NCBI GenBank assembly: GCA_030704615.1
Contig: CM060733.1
Coordinates: 8,184,001-8,248,000 of the forward strand
Direction of reading: 5' to 3'
Origin: Takakia lepidozioides
Taxonomy: Eukaryota > Streptophyta > Takakiopsida > Takakiales > Takakiaceae
Length of the DNA: 64,000 nt
Below the pieces are notes generated by a model, which had not been told where the DNA came from, made no database searches, and saw only the letters and a program-made list of their open reading frames with translations. Positions 35,100 to 47,640 of this stretch are shown here, in pieces. The position numbers were made by a program, and so were the translations under genes. Within the stretch, counting starts at the first letter, position 1, and each line of letters starts with the position of its first letter.

Positions 35100-35958
35100 C
35101 TTCCTACAAGGTGGAAATATACCTTTTATTCCATATCCAAAAAGATAAAGATACCCACTACTTATACACAATGTCTTTAACTACACTCGACACCCAGTAG
35201 TCCCACTTGGATTTCAATTGGCCGTACCTCAATCAAACTTTAGTTGAACCCTTCACTTCTGAAGACCCCAATCTCCGTGTCATATTGAAGGTTCTTCGGA
35301 CCGGAGCTCATGTACGAATTCTTTTGTGTTCAACTAAAAAAGCTAGTAATCCTAATACTCAAAATCCTTAGGAGTTCAGATCGCGATATTTTCATTGTCC
35401 ATCTCTTTAACCGCTTTAGCGACTTACAAATCTACATTCTATGCACATGAAATTAAGATAAAATATTGTCAAGAGCTTTGTGATTGATCCCCCAAAAATG
35501 CGACTACAGAAAACACATATTCTTGCAATAGTACCTCCACCCCCCACAAAACATTTCCACATAGTTAGCAATTAAGAGCACTCACCACATTATTTCAGAT
35601 ATTTTCGACAAAGAATTGTTTGAGTATATGCTTTCCAAAATCACAACCCTACCAAAACCACAATGCACCCATTTTCCCTTGCAAATACAAGTAGCGCACT
35701 TTTTTTCTCATCCCTCCTTGAAGGGGAAACACCAACACGAGTGGTCACCCTAAAAATGGAGATAATATGGTGAAAAGGATGTGAGTTGTCAATCACAGCT
35801 CCTGACAGAGACCATGGTGTTCACCACTCTCATCCTGAAAATAAACGTTGATCAATTTGTAACATCATTTTGATAGGAAGTTTTAGATTGACATGTACTT
35901 CTTCCTTTTCTGTCTTAAAATCCTTCTTGGAATGTTTAATGAAAAAAGGTAGTACCAA

Positions 35959-38900
35959 AAAGTACTTTGTACTTTTGTACTTTTTGCTTTTCTGTCTTGA
36001 CATCATTCTTAGAGTTGTGTTCAGTAGCGTCTTTGTTAAGTTTCTTTCCAAATGGCTTGTGTGCCAACAGACATGGACTCTACAAAAGACATCTAGACAT
36101 AATATTCAAAGCTATGTCATCCCTTGATAATAACCCCTCCATGTAACCAGATATAGTACTTGCAGAGTGATATATCTAGAAAAAGCTTTGACAGTACTTG
36201 GGTCATGTAACACAATTCCAAAACCACTTGACAGAGGCCTACTATTGAGAGTAGAAACATCACAACCTAAATTAACTTCAAAAGAAGCCATAGAAAGATT
36301 GCAGAAGACAATCCATAGTGATTAGTTCTTATTCACAAATACAACTATTGTAGAGCTGAAGATGCACATCAGTCTATTCCTTAAATCAAGAATCTGTTGC
36401 AGCTACCTCCACGATGGAACAGAACTCAGACTTGATGTCCACGATCGTGACCTTGCATCCCAAAGTCTTCAAGTTCTTGCATAAGCTAATGAAGGTTGAA
36501 GCTTTGGCATACTTCTTCAACCAACATGAGCCACTTATTTTCATTTTCTCGAATCGCTAGTGTCCAAATCCATGTCTGTTTCTGAAATCCTGATATTCTC
36601 TGAGCTACAGGGATAAACTGAACCCTCCTAATCCTCCATCCTTGAGAGCATCACCTACCCATTCATCCCTCGCTGCTCAATATCATGTCCAGAAGTTCAA
36701 CCTCCCTCTTGATTGCATCTTTCAATTTCGTTTGGCACATGTGGAAAATGGTTGTCTCGAAGTCAATCAAGGAGGCCTAGTCCACTTTGCTCCCAAAACA
36801 ACATATTGCTCGCAGATCATTGTGCATGACTCCATGAGTTCCGCGCTCTGCAAGTGTACAAGTCTGCTAGGTCACTATTTGGCTCACCTATGTGAGATAA
36901 GATGATACAACCCACATGCTCGTCCCATGCTGACCCAACCTCCACCACCTTTGGACCAACACTCTCTTGCGGGTTCTGTACCCCATGGATGTCGAGTGTT
37001 CTTATGTGGCCTCAATCATATCTATACCAGTCACATTTGCTTTGACCAATTGCTTATGATACACTGCGGATTTGAACAATAATCATATTATCCGCTAGCG
37101 TCTTGATGTCCCATCTCGTAACTTCAGCTTTGGATATTGGAGTACTACAGTAGCTGTCACCATGCATCGTACTATCAGATTTTCAAGTATATGATTTTTA
37201 ATGTCAATGAAGAGTAGTAATTTTGGAGGAATGTTTTTGACGACCAAAGATATAGTTCGATATCCAAATGGATATTTGTAGGATTGGGTGTCTCAGATTT
37301 TATGTAACATGGCAGTTTCTGCAGTCACCTCCCTCCATGGTTTTACCCATATTTGTCCAACAACTCAATATTTCATCTAAATTTATATGGTATAGGGTTT
37401 CTAACTACAATAAGTATGTGTACCAATTGTTAGATTGCATGTATCAGAGAGCCATGGACTTTTAAAGTTGATTACTGTGGAGTGCAAATGTTACACATAA
37501 AATCTTATGGACTGAAAAAACATCATGTACACCACAAAGGAAAACACACTAGGGATGTCATTTTTAAATCCAACCCAACTACACTTTTATATGGACTAGT
37601 TATCTTAGGAATTGAGAACTATGGACTATTTTGCACATAAAAACATGTTGATTTGCTCTAGTCCATAGCATCTTATGTTTTGGGTTCTTGAGGTGTCGTC
37701 TTTTACTAAAAATGCATACAAACCTATAATCTAGAGGTGTCAGGTGGTATATGGACAAGTGGTTGTAAACTCTAGATTTTGACGTCTAAATATTTTTTCA
37801 AATTAAAGATTAAAATATCTAGTAAAAAATGTTTTCAATATTTGAGGATGGACTCTTTACTAAAACTGTTAGGTATACTACTATCTATCTTTCAAAAATA
37901 AACTGAAAGCAATAAACTCAACCAAAAAAATAAAAAATAAAAAAATCCATGGACTTCCAGTGGACTCAACATGTGCTGCTTTTGATCCACCCAATCCTGC
38001 AATTGCCCAAATCTTACTCATACTTCCACTCAATGATAAAATCCCATGGTCAGCGGTATTTGGTTTTTGTGAAATCAATATACTCATCAAATCCACTTAC
38101 AGATTCATAGAAGAACCTGAACTTGTCCCAATCAAGTTCTATTTCTCCTCCACTTTTCAATAGGCACAATCCACTCTTCTTCAAATACATACTCATTGAA
38201 ACCCCTTTACACACAGTTTTACGATCATTGTACATACCAAAATCTTTCTCATACAATATGGTTATGGCTTCCATGTCAATCCAAGAAGAGAAACGGTAGT
38301 TGAAACTGTCATGATCATGATTCCTTGGATAAACAAAGAGAGTGAGATAATAGTAGTCTTTCATTGACGCAACCTATGTGCGATTATGGATTATGAGGCA
38401 AACAATATGGATTATGTTTGTTTGTTTGTTCATCATGTTGATTGTTGGCATTTTATGGTTTACAATTAACATCTTTAGAAGTACTTCACTGTCTAAGCTA
38501 TGTTTGTGGATCTTTCGGGTTGGTTTTTCCCCTTTCCCTTTGTTGCTCTTTATCATATACCTCTCTTTTTTTGTTCATGAATAACATGTATTAGCCATTT
38601 CTATAGCTATTGGAGATAATGCAGCAATTGAAAGTATTAGTTATGGTGGTTTGTTTAACATAAATTGCCTGTTTTAGTCTAAATTTGATTACTGTAACAA
38701 CCAGGTTTCTTGTCACCATTCGAATGGCAAGCTTGACTGTCATGATATTGGATTTAAGGACACATTGTGGAGAGGCCTTGATCATGCGCCATTGGGGTGT
38801 TAACTTCTCTTGGATGTTCCATCTTTGTTTTTTGCACTTATTATTTTTTGAGAACTAGATAGGAGAGCATGCGACAATCAATACACACATATCATCAATA

Positions 38901-40481
38901 GGGTAGATGCAAGATTCAGACATGCATAGAGAATAGACAGACAATCAATTATATTCATGTAATATTAGCTAACAGTGCTGCTAGCTAGCAACCTTGTTAG
39001 CTATCCGCTAATTAACTACAAGTGCAACCCAAATGGAGAGATTGGGTAGCATGTGTGACCGTGCTCATGTGAGCATAATGCAATGTTCTATATATTTTGG
39101 CATAGAATAGATTATAGCGAATCAAAACTATGTCCTTATAAGAAAATTATCAACAAAGGCGAAGCCATCTAGTACTACTACAATGTCTTCGCCTGAGATA
39201 ACTATCTGAAAAAAAAACTTCAAAAACGTTTTTGTAAGTAAAATCATTTGTTTTTTTTTTTTATTAAGTTATTTTTATCCATAAAGTAAAATTGAATCAT
39301 TCCTTCTCTGCCAAAACCATGTTGTTCATGATGTATCATTTAAATACAAAATATTTACCTTATTTGGTGGCACTACGTAATTGATCCCATTGATGCAACA
39401 ATAACCTTATATTTGCCTATGACTCATATTTCCATTTGTAGATATATTATCCCTATCACCATGGATTGTGCTTATGCGGATGTTTTTTATTTGCAATCCG
39501 CGCTTGTGCTCACGCAATACACATCCCTAAAATGGTAATCATTTTGAGGGTTTAAAGGTGGCTTTCCCTCTACACCAACTCACGTTGAATCCACCAAATA
39601 AGGGCATCTTTCCAATGTGACCCCGTAAAATATGCTTTGTCATGTGACCCTGAGAAACCATTTTGGGTGAGGGGGTTTGTAGCCATTGCAAAAGGTGGAC
39701 TCCTCCGCTCCACTAATAGTTCTATACCTCAATTATGATGTCATTTTATGGGACAATAAATGACTAATACAAGGATATATTTCAAACCTTAAAACCGGGC
39801 ATAAGAGGGAACGGTAGCCGCTATTCACAACGGGTTGCACCTGTTGCAAGCGTTGGTGGCCTTGACCTTTGAAGTGACCCGATCTTTGGGCGCCTACATC
39901 ATCCACTCTTGAGGAGGTCACATGAAAAGAGGCCCTTTGTGGGTGAGGAGGTTCCATCAAACACCACATTCACCCATTATCATCAACCCCTCTCCAGTTG
40001 ATGGACACACACCAACTTAAATTTGGTCGAATTTTATGTGGCAATCCCTCATTTGTCATGAACATGTAGTGGGTGAAGACAATGATATCTAGGTGGTGAT
40101 CCCACTATTTCATTGTTGCCATCCTGAATTTGAAGGAGTATATTGGAAAGGCTCCCTAACGGTACATCGACCCTAGTCACCCATTTGAGTGCGCGTCCAC
40201 ATAGTATGAAAGAAAAAATTAAATTAAATAAAAATAGTGGTGTGATGATCAGGATAGTTTACTATAAGGGGCTACATTCTTGTATGTTGTTTGTTGCATT
40301 TTTGTGTGAATCTACCACCGCGACAATATATAAAGAGGATAAGGGCTACATTTTTATAGGGTTTCTTTGGCCTCCACTCACTTTGGTGGGCTCTACAAGA
40401 AAGGCCCCTCTTAAAAAATGTAAAATTGGAACCTAAACTATTCTCAAATGAATAGAAATGTCAAAGAAATGAATAGAAATG
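35959..40481. other. AT-rich spacer between the two repeat copies
   Basis: Mostly non-coding. One - strand frame of 104 codons (38364-38050, ATG start, reading DMEAITILYEKDFGMY) with a possible continuation towards 37881 may be a small unknown gene, but it shows no domain. A T-run lies at 39251-39265. Confidence 0.35.
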
Positions 40482-42290
40482 ACAAATGCCTCCTCCAAAG
40501 AAGGGTGAAGATATACTCGTCACGCACGTACAAAGGATTCCATGTAACCCTCGGGCAGTTGCGGGCTTGCTATCGCCTTCTCTTCCCTTTTACTTTGCTC
40601 TTTTGTTGCACGTTGGTACGTATCATCTGGGGCGATGGCATGAGATGAGAAATTCTATTCGAGATCAGCTAGAGTAAAGTTCAATCTTGTAGATGGAGCT
40701 ATGACAGTTCAACACTGAGATTGTGATGTGACATACAAGTGTTTTGGTCCATGGGATCAATTGTTGCAAGTGTGCTATTGTAATTGTTGCTCTTTTTAGT
40801 GGCCCACTCTTCTCTCCATTCCTCCCATAATGCACATGAGCCCTATGCAAAATGGAGAGCATCTCTCTTTTGTTAATATTTTCTCTCTTTTCGAGAAGGA
40901 GAAACACTCTCGAACAAACTCCATAAATGGACATATGATTATTCAACCTGTTGGAATTAGTAGGCATCTTGGCTAGGGTATGATATTGAAGGTTTAGTTG
41001 ATCCCAAGTTGCGCTAGATGCATATCTCAACTCTTAAGGTATTTCATTTTCTCTTTTGTGGGCATGGGAAAATAGACAGTTTTCTGCGATGCATGAGCAA
41101 CATTCCATGGACGCAATGCAATCAGAGGCCAACCAACTCAAAGGCGACTGCTCATTCATAATGGAGGGGTCATGAGGAGCTTTTTGGAACATTTCCTTCC
41201 TAAGAAATTCATTATATTCCCAGCTAAAAGCATACATATCAATAAGAGGGAGGGCACCGTACCATAGATGTTAAATTTTTTCACATTCCCTCACTCTTCA
41301 GATGGAATGAAGGAAGTTTACATTTGATATCCTTAGACAAATTATAGAGGATAAACTCCAATATTTTCTACCTTTTCTTTGGGGTGAATTGCTTATTCTA
41401 CACCTAGCAGTGGATACATGAATTGCATTTTTTATGTTTCTTCAAGGCATACTACCATTTTATCACATGTATGAAAAATGGAAATAACGGTCCTATTGCA
41501 CATCACCAAAAGCGACGAGCATTTGTTTTCAACAATTTTTTTTATAAAATAGTCCATTTTCCACCTTGAAAGAGGTTATGAATTGAATTTATACATCAAA
41601 CTGCGTCAACGTCTCTTCTTACATGGTGAAATGTACCTTTTATTCCATATCCAAAGAGGTAAAGCTACCACTATTTTACAACATACATGATGTATTCAAC
41701 TACATTCCACACCCAATAGTCCCACTTGGAATTCAATTGGCCGTACCTCAACCAAATTTTAGTTGAACCCTTCACTTCTGAAGACCCCAATCGCTGCGTC
41801 ATATTGTTCTTCGGACCGGAGCCCATATACGAGTTCCTTTGTGGACATGAGATAGATTAATGTGGGATGAGAATCTGATGTGGTAAAAATGTCCCTCTAA
41901 AAAAAGCTAGCATCAAAATCCTTAGAAGTTCATATCGCGATATTTTCATTGTCCATCTCTTTAACCGCTTTAGCGAGCAAATCTACATTCTATGCACATG
42001 AAATTAAGATAAAGTATTGTCAAGAGCTTTGTAACTGATCCCCTAAAAAAACGACTACAGAAAATGCGTCTGCCCGCAATAGTACCTCCACCCCCACAAA
42101 ACATTGCCACGTAGTTAGCAATTAAGAGCACACACCACATTATTTCAGATATTTTCGACAAAGAATTGTTTGAGTATATACCTTCAAAACATCACAACCC
42201 CACCAATACCACAAATGCACCCATTTGCCCTTGCAAATACAAGCGTATTTTTTTTCTCATCCCTCCTTAAAGGGGAAACAGGAACAAGTG
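40482..42290 (+). repeat. dispersed repeat, copy 2, left part (split by the MULE)
   Basis: Aligns with copy 1 from ACAAATGCCTCCTCC to the point GGAACAAGTG, where the MULE begins. It lacks the SINE and the MITE present in copy 1. The right part resumes at 61725. Confidence 0.85.
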
Positions 42291-42729
42291 GCCTCTCATT
42301 TTAAGATAATAGGGTCTTCAATGGGCACGTGCGATGTGGCCGGTGGGCCCCGCGCACGGACGCCCGGCTCCCCAGCACCCGCCCGCCCCGCCCGCCCCGC
42401 CCGCCGCTGCGCGCGGTCGCCCAACCGCGGGCGCGCCTGCAGCAACCGCGCCCGCGCCCCCGTCCGCCGCGCGGCCAGTCCCCCGCCCATGAGTCCGCTA
42501 CCCTCCAGTCTGCCAGTCCGATGCTGGCCAGTCGGCTGCCCAGCAGTCTGCCAGTCTGCCAGTCTGCCCGCCAGTCCAGTGCTGGCCAGTCCGCTGCCCA
42601 GCAGAGTGCCAGTCCGCCAGTCTGCCCGCCAGTCTGCTGGCCAGTCCCCTGCCATCCAGTCCGCTGACGGCGCAGGATCGCCACCGTCCATTCCCATAAC
42701 CCATCCGAGCCCTCCATTTTTAGGGCTGC
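42291..42729. repeat. MULE left terminal inverted repeat
   Basis: Runs from GCCTCTCATT to AGGGCTGC and matches, inverted, 54451-54560 joined to 61531-61724. It has about 140 bp of extra sequence, partly a GC-rich CCCGCC run near 42380-42470. The inner part is built of CAGTCTGCC and CAGTCCGCT words, so long open frames here on both strands are artefacts of composition. Confidence 0.88.
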
Positions 42730-43370
42730 AATTCAAACCTGCATCCCTGCCGCCTGCCACTTGCCAGCAGCCGCGAACGTGCGCACTATTCTCCTGGCAC
42801 GTTGTCGATCGTGTCTTGTACTATGGCGCGTTTCTTGCATGTTCAGAAGCGTGTCCTTTGTACTGTATAGGGCATGGACGTGGAAGAAAAACCCGATGAT
42901 ATACTGATCACGGAAAGCCCGCTCATACGGCCTCTTCGACAATGTTTGCAAACAACAAAACCAGGACCCTTCAACAGGAAAGATCCCCATTGGAAGAGTG
43001 AGACGCAATATGGGTTTATGGGTGTGCGAGTGAATGTCTAAAAGGCCTGCATACCTTGGGATAGAGTTGGTGACTTCGTCCTGGAAGAGGAGAGTTTGGA
43101 GGACTACCCCACTCAGTTTGGGGTGAATGTCCATTCTAAAGTGGAACCCGGCTTGCGAAAAGCACCCAGAGCCAACACATTTCTGTCCAGTATTATGTGT
43201 GCACCATCCTCAGTCCTGTTGACGTTTTATTGCATGTCTGTTGCCATTTTTTGTTTCACGAGTTCTCTGATTTTATGCTTCCTCAAGTCGTTGGATATCG
43301 ATTTTAGAATTTTCTGTCCAGGTATCAATGCTGCTACGGTCATGATGACAAGCGCACCAACAAGGCAATA
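42730..43370. other. MULE internal spacer before the transposase
   Basis: No recognised coding domain. Probably the promoter and leader of the transposase. Confidence 0.4.
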
Positions 43371-46214
43371 GTGGAGGATCCAAAACAGAAGCGTGGAGGA
43401 CCTCTTGTGGGTGCTGGAACATCTTGCCCTCATAAAGGCCCAAGGAGAAAGAAGTCGGAGTATGGAGAGTCTTACAAACGTGGTTGCCAATGCTGTTTCA
43501 AGTTCCAGCAATGCTATCTCGCCCCTGACATCTGTGTCCTCACGTACTACAACAACATGAAGCATACAGATGAGCAAGGGAAACCCTCGCATGGGAAGTC
43601 CGCAGAGTTCAAGAACACCCGCCACGCCTATGCACCATACATTAGCGAGGAATTGAAAGCCTGGGTCGTCGAGTGTTTGTGCCGAGGCCTGTTGGTCGTC
43701 CAAATCATGATGGAGCATAAAGAGCACGTGATGAACAACACCGGCTTGGGCGATGCATGGACCCGCAATGATTTCTTGTTGGAGCAAGATGTTCTCAACC
43801 TTGCCGAGAAACGTGCGTGGCAAACCTTCAAAAAGCACGCCGATGATGCAGAGAGTGTGCGCATGTGGAGAGACCAGAATCCTGCGTCCGTTTTTTCTAT
43901 CAAGAGGAGAAATTAGAGCCAACATTCGAGCATTTTGATGGAGATTTGACATTCACTATTGGCATACAGACTCCGTGGCATAAACGACGAATGCTGGAAC
44001 TAGGACATGACTGTATCGTTGCATGATGCAACCTTTGGGACAAATCATGACAAGGTACTATTCGAACGATTCCATGGACTTGTACGAGCATGATAACATA
44101 GTACCATGCAACATTCACATAATATTTGGTGTGCTGACCCTTTCTATATGTTTTCATGTGTACGTTGCGGAAGACCGAGAGGCAGACCCATTGTGAACCG
44201 CTACAGACCTCATCACTTTTATGAAGTCTTCTCGTGCAGAACTGAGCGGAATTTGAATGCTCTGACCATCTTACATTGTGCATTCCAACAGTTCCCATTG
44301 TACATGTTGATGGTCTTCGACGAGTGGTTGAACGGTATACCAGTTGTCTATATCCTATCCGCGAGGAATCGGACAAGAGACCTGGTTCCGTGGATGAGAG
44401 CCTTGCGCGATTCACTCCTCGCAGATTTGCCGAGCTGGTGACCCAATGCCTTCATTGTGGACGATGTGGTCCACAACACCGGTCCATTGTCGAGGTCCAC
44501 TGCAGCAGTCCATTGCTACAGTCCACTGACAGACTCCTGTGGCGAAACCCGATGGCAGTTCGCTGGGCAAATCCACTGGTAGTCCGCTGTCAAGTCCGGT
44601 CATCAGTCCCTTGACAAGTCCGCTGGCAGTCCCCGGCAAGTCCGCTCGGCAGTCCGCTGCCAAGTCCACTCAGCAGTCCCTGGGGTCGGCCGTCCACTGC
44701 CAAGTCCACTCGGCAGTCCCTGGCAAGTCCGCTGTGGCAGTCCGCTGTGGCAGTCCAATGGGGCAGTCCGCTGCCCCAGTCCTAGCTAGGGGAAGTCCAA
44801 TGGGGTTATTCCAGCACATCAACGTCATGGCATTGTACTGTCCACTAGGTGAGTCCAGTGGCTCTGCCCGCTGATACAGGTCGCTGTTACAGTCCACTCC
44901 GGCAGTCCACCATTGCAGTCCGATCCCAAGACTCTAATGTGTACCATGTGTGTTGTGCAGAATTGTTTTTGAAGGAGTACTCATTTTCCTCTGCCTTTGG
45001 CATGTCCGCAAGGCATGGGTGAAGCAATCATGCAAGAAAACGAAGGATCCGGTGACCGCTGTAAACTTGTTGAAGGATATGGGAGACCTCATGTACTGTA
45101 GAGGGGGACCACGCAACGAGAAAAGAGCGCTTCGGTGGGTTGCAAGGAGAATCCGTCGTATGAGGTCAAAATACCCGAAATGACATGAATTTCTTGACTA
45201 TATCGAACAGTACTGGAAGCCCAAAATAGCAATGTGGTGTACAGCAGCCCGCCATGTCCCTCATGCAAGCCAAGACACAAACGCAAGCATTGAGGCATAC
45301 CATGGAAATTGAAGGCAAGACTTGCCATGGGGAAAGGCAAGATGAGTGGTCGTAGAGTGGACTGGCTTATATGGGAATTCACTGGCCGTGTGCTAACACA
45401 CTACTGGTACGCAATCCATTTGAAGACCCACGGGTTCATAAGAAATGACAAACACGAAAAGTACATATCCAGTTCTATACTTGCGGCACGAGACATTCCT
45501 GCTGAGAGTGTTACTCTTCCCTTGGGTCCTGGTGAACCAGCCTACGTTCTCAGCAACAACTATCCTGGCACAACATACATTGTTTACAATCCTGATTGCG
45601 ATTGGGGTTGTTGCACGTGCCCATGGGCAATGAAGGGAAACTTATGCAAGCATCAGGTCCGTGTCCTGAAGATGTTTCACCCTGACCTGCAGGATGGCCT
45701 CCTTGTGCGCGCTTGTGGCACGGCGCTGGGAACCATTCATGGAGGATTACCTAACTTGCTCTTGGGCAATGGTGCCGGCGGCAATGACAAATCCAATCAG
45801 TTCATGGAAAGACATCCTCCGGACGACTTCCCCTACGACGAGGCACCTCTGGAGGTCTCAGCCTCATTGGAACAAGAATTCGCGGACATACTTCGCATTG
45901 TAGGTGATGACAAATACCTGGAGGCACATGCCCGATCTGCTCTTCATATGTGCAGAGGGCAGCTCGTTGATATCCTGGCAAAAAGTGCGGCTGGAATGTT
46001 GCACCCTGCGGCAGCGAAGGCTTTCCGTCCTCTGAACGACAACAACAACATGTCTCTGAAAAGGAGACGAGATTTCGTGGAGGCCTGGAAAACCCGGCCT
46101 AGGGTTTTGTGGAGAACCAGCAAGAGGGTGTCTGCACCTGCACCTGCAGCACATATATACTCGAAAATTCGCAAGTTTTCAGGTCGTGTAGATGTCACGA
46201 AGAAGACAATATAA
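43371..46214 (+). pseudogene. MULE transposase with SWIM zinc finger, disrupted
   Basis: The first frame (43371-43916) has a DNA-binding-like cysteine cluster (RGCQCCFKF, HTDEQGKPSHG). The DDE core follows in shifting frames: first Asp in DATFGTN (44025), PLYMLMVFDEW, second Asp in FIVDDVVHN (44460), CLWHVRKAW (about 45000) and Glu in NASIEAYHGN (about 45292). Then come WEFTGRVLTHYW and the SWIM finger CTCPWAMKGNLCKH (about 45616-45655), and a stop at 46212. Such enzymes cut at the inverted repeats. Breaks: stop at 43914, one-base shift beside the first Asp (44020), TGA near 44440, TGA at 45181, one-base shift near 45312. A roughly 450-bp block of CAGTCC-type words (44480-44940) separates the second Asp from CLWHV and could be an intron. 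Confidence 0.82.
44480..44940 (+). repeat. CAGTCCGCTG-word block inside the transposase gene
   Basis: Reiterated, imperfect words of the form (C)AGTCCGCTG, AGTCCACT and CAAGTCCGCT, spaced 8-20 bp and not in strict tandem order. The block lies between the second catalytic Asp and the CLWHV motif. Confidence 0.75.
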
Positions 46215-46362
46215 GTCTGCAATGCCTCGAAAAGAGACAAGGTTTCACGTCGTGTAGGTGTCACGGAGAAGACAATATAAGTCTGCAATTCCTCAAAAAG
46301 AGACAAGGTTTCATGTCGTGTAGGTGTCACGAAGAAGACAATATAAGTCTGCAATTCTTCTG
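46177..46362 (+). repeat. 66-bp tandem repeat, about 2.8 copies
   Basis: GTCGTGTA recurs at 46183, 46249 and 46315, exactly 66 bp apart. Each unit contains GTCACGAAGAAGACAATATA and GAGACAAGGTTTCA. The transposase frame ends inside the first unit (TAA 46212). A run of CAGTCTCCCAA words (46410-46510) follows in the spacer between the two convergent MULE genes. Confidence 0.88.
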
Positions 46363-46902
46363 GTAGCATTGTCCCTTTCTGAAATACAAGTCCGCAATGG
46401 ACTAATGCACAGTCTCCCAATGGACTCCTCCAGTCTCCCAACTGACTCCCACACAGTCTCCCAAGCATAGTCTCCCAACGGACTCACGCACAGTCTCCCA
46501 ACAGAGTCACAGTCAACAGATTGCGAGCGCCAGTAAGCTAGTCTGCTGGTCAGTCTGCTGCCCACTCCAAAAGTCTACTCACCACACTTCCACCTCATCC
46601 CTGCAATTTATGCCAATCCAGCGTCCCAGCGGACTCATGGACATGGTGCCTCCCAGACTAGGTACCAGACCCAGCAGTCCTAGCCTCGGCAGCGTACTGC
46701 TCGCACATTCAAGCTCAGCAGACTCGGGTGCACAGTGCATGGAAAAATTGACACCATTGTGTCCATTGAGTTTAGTGACAACATTACAAAACATGCCAGC
46801 ACCCACAGTACACAAAAGTGTTCATCACCACTGGAATAGTAAGCGAAAAGACTTGCATTTTTTATTTCGGTACATAGACTTCACAGGACAAGTACATCAT
46901 AC

Positions 46903-47640
46903 TCATGAGAGCAGTTTCTCTACATTGTCCAACCCCCGCACGATATACTGGGCACACTGCATTCGCTGCCCAAGTGCAAACTTGAAAGTAAACCAGTCCT
47001 TCGTGAAAGGTGTTCCTCTCTCTGGCTTTGCAGTCTTGGAGACATTTGCTCTGACTTTTACCCACTCATAAAACACTTGAATGAATGACATGACGTAAAA
47101 GCCACACTCCCAGCTGAATGGTTGCTGGGGCACATCAGGCGCGTGGAACTGAAATGCTTGGACAATCTCATGCCACTCTGGTGAGTCCATCGAGTACCCT
47201 AAGCACTCAGCATGAAGCTTCCAAATCCACCCTAGAACAAAGGGACATTTATGCGAGTCCCTGATAGAGTTCAGGTGAGTGTAACAGCCCTTGCGGAGGT
47301 CGATGATACAAACACTCCAGTGCCCCCTGCAATGGTATCAAACAACATGGCGTCATTGCACAATCATGATGGGCAGACTCAGCAGACTGACACTCAGCAG
47401 ACCGACCACTCAGCAGACTCAAGCTTCAAACCCAGTCCACTGCACAAATACAGAGGTCAACTTAATCGCTCAGAGTCAAGACGACACTGCGAAACCAGAC
47501 TATGACTCAGGAGACAGTCTCAGCAGACTCGGAAGAGTTCTTACTCGTCCCCAATTGGCACCAAAATGAAATCGCACTCTTTCAAGTCCTTGCCCAGTCG
47601 TTCAGTGCTGAGGCAACCTTTCAAGACCTCCAGAAGGCTT
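46903..47640 (-). CDS. Ulp1/C48-like cysteine peptidase catalytic exons of the MULE cargo gene
   Basis: Two exons join in phase. The one ending at 47545 reads CDFILVPIGDE. After a 218-bp intron (47544-47327) the next, 47326-46903, reads GHWSVCIIDL, then QPFSWECGFYVM and a stop. Together these are the core of a Ulp1 (SUMO/Ubl-specific) protease: catalytic His in HW (47322-47320), oxyanion Gln in QPFSW, nucleophile Cys at 47106-47104. The expected Asp of the YDSL motif reads Asn (YTHLNSI), so activity is doubtful. Ulp1 enzymes process or remove SUMO-like proteins, and MULE-borne copies are thought to aid the transposon. The intron is filled with CAGCAGACTG-type words. The left end of the first exon is uncertain. 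Confidence 0.75.

Larger units (their letters stand above)
33292..35958 (+). repeat. dispersed repeat, copy 1 (unclassified, contains a SINE and a hAT MITE)
   Basis: From ACAAATGCCTCCTCCAAAG to GGTAGTACCAAAAA this stretch aligns along its length with 40482-42290 continued at 61725-61937. Neither copy has a long reading frame. Copy 1 carries two insertions absent from copy 2 (34139-34315 and 34603-35099). Without insertions each copy is about 2 kb. I do not recognise terminal repeats, so the class is open: a non-autonomous element, a large retrotransposon derivative, or a segmental duplication. Confidence 0.8.

Noticed and set aside
42296-42899. Long overlapping open frames on both strands in the GC-rich left arm of the MULE
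   Set aside because: They lie in the terminal inverted repeat; openness in several frames comes from CCCGCC and CAGTC words, not from coding.
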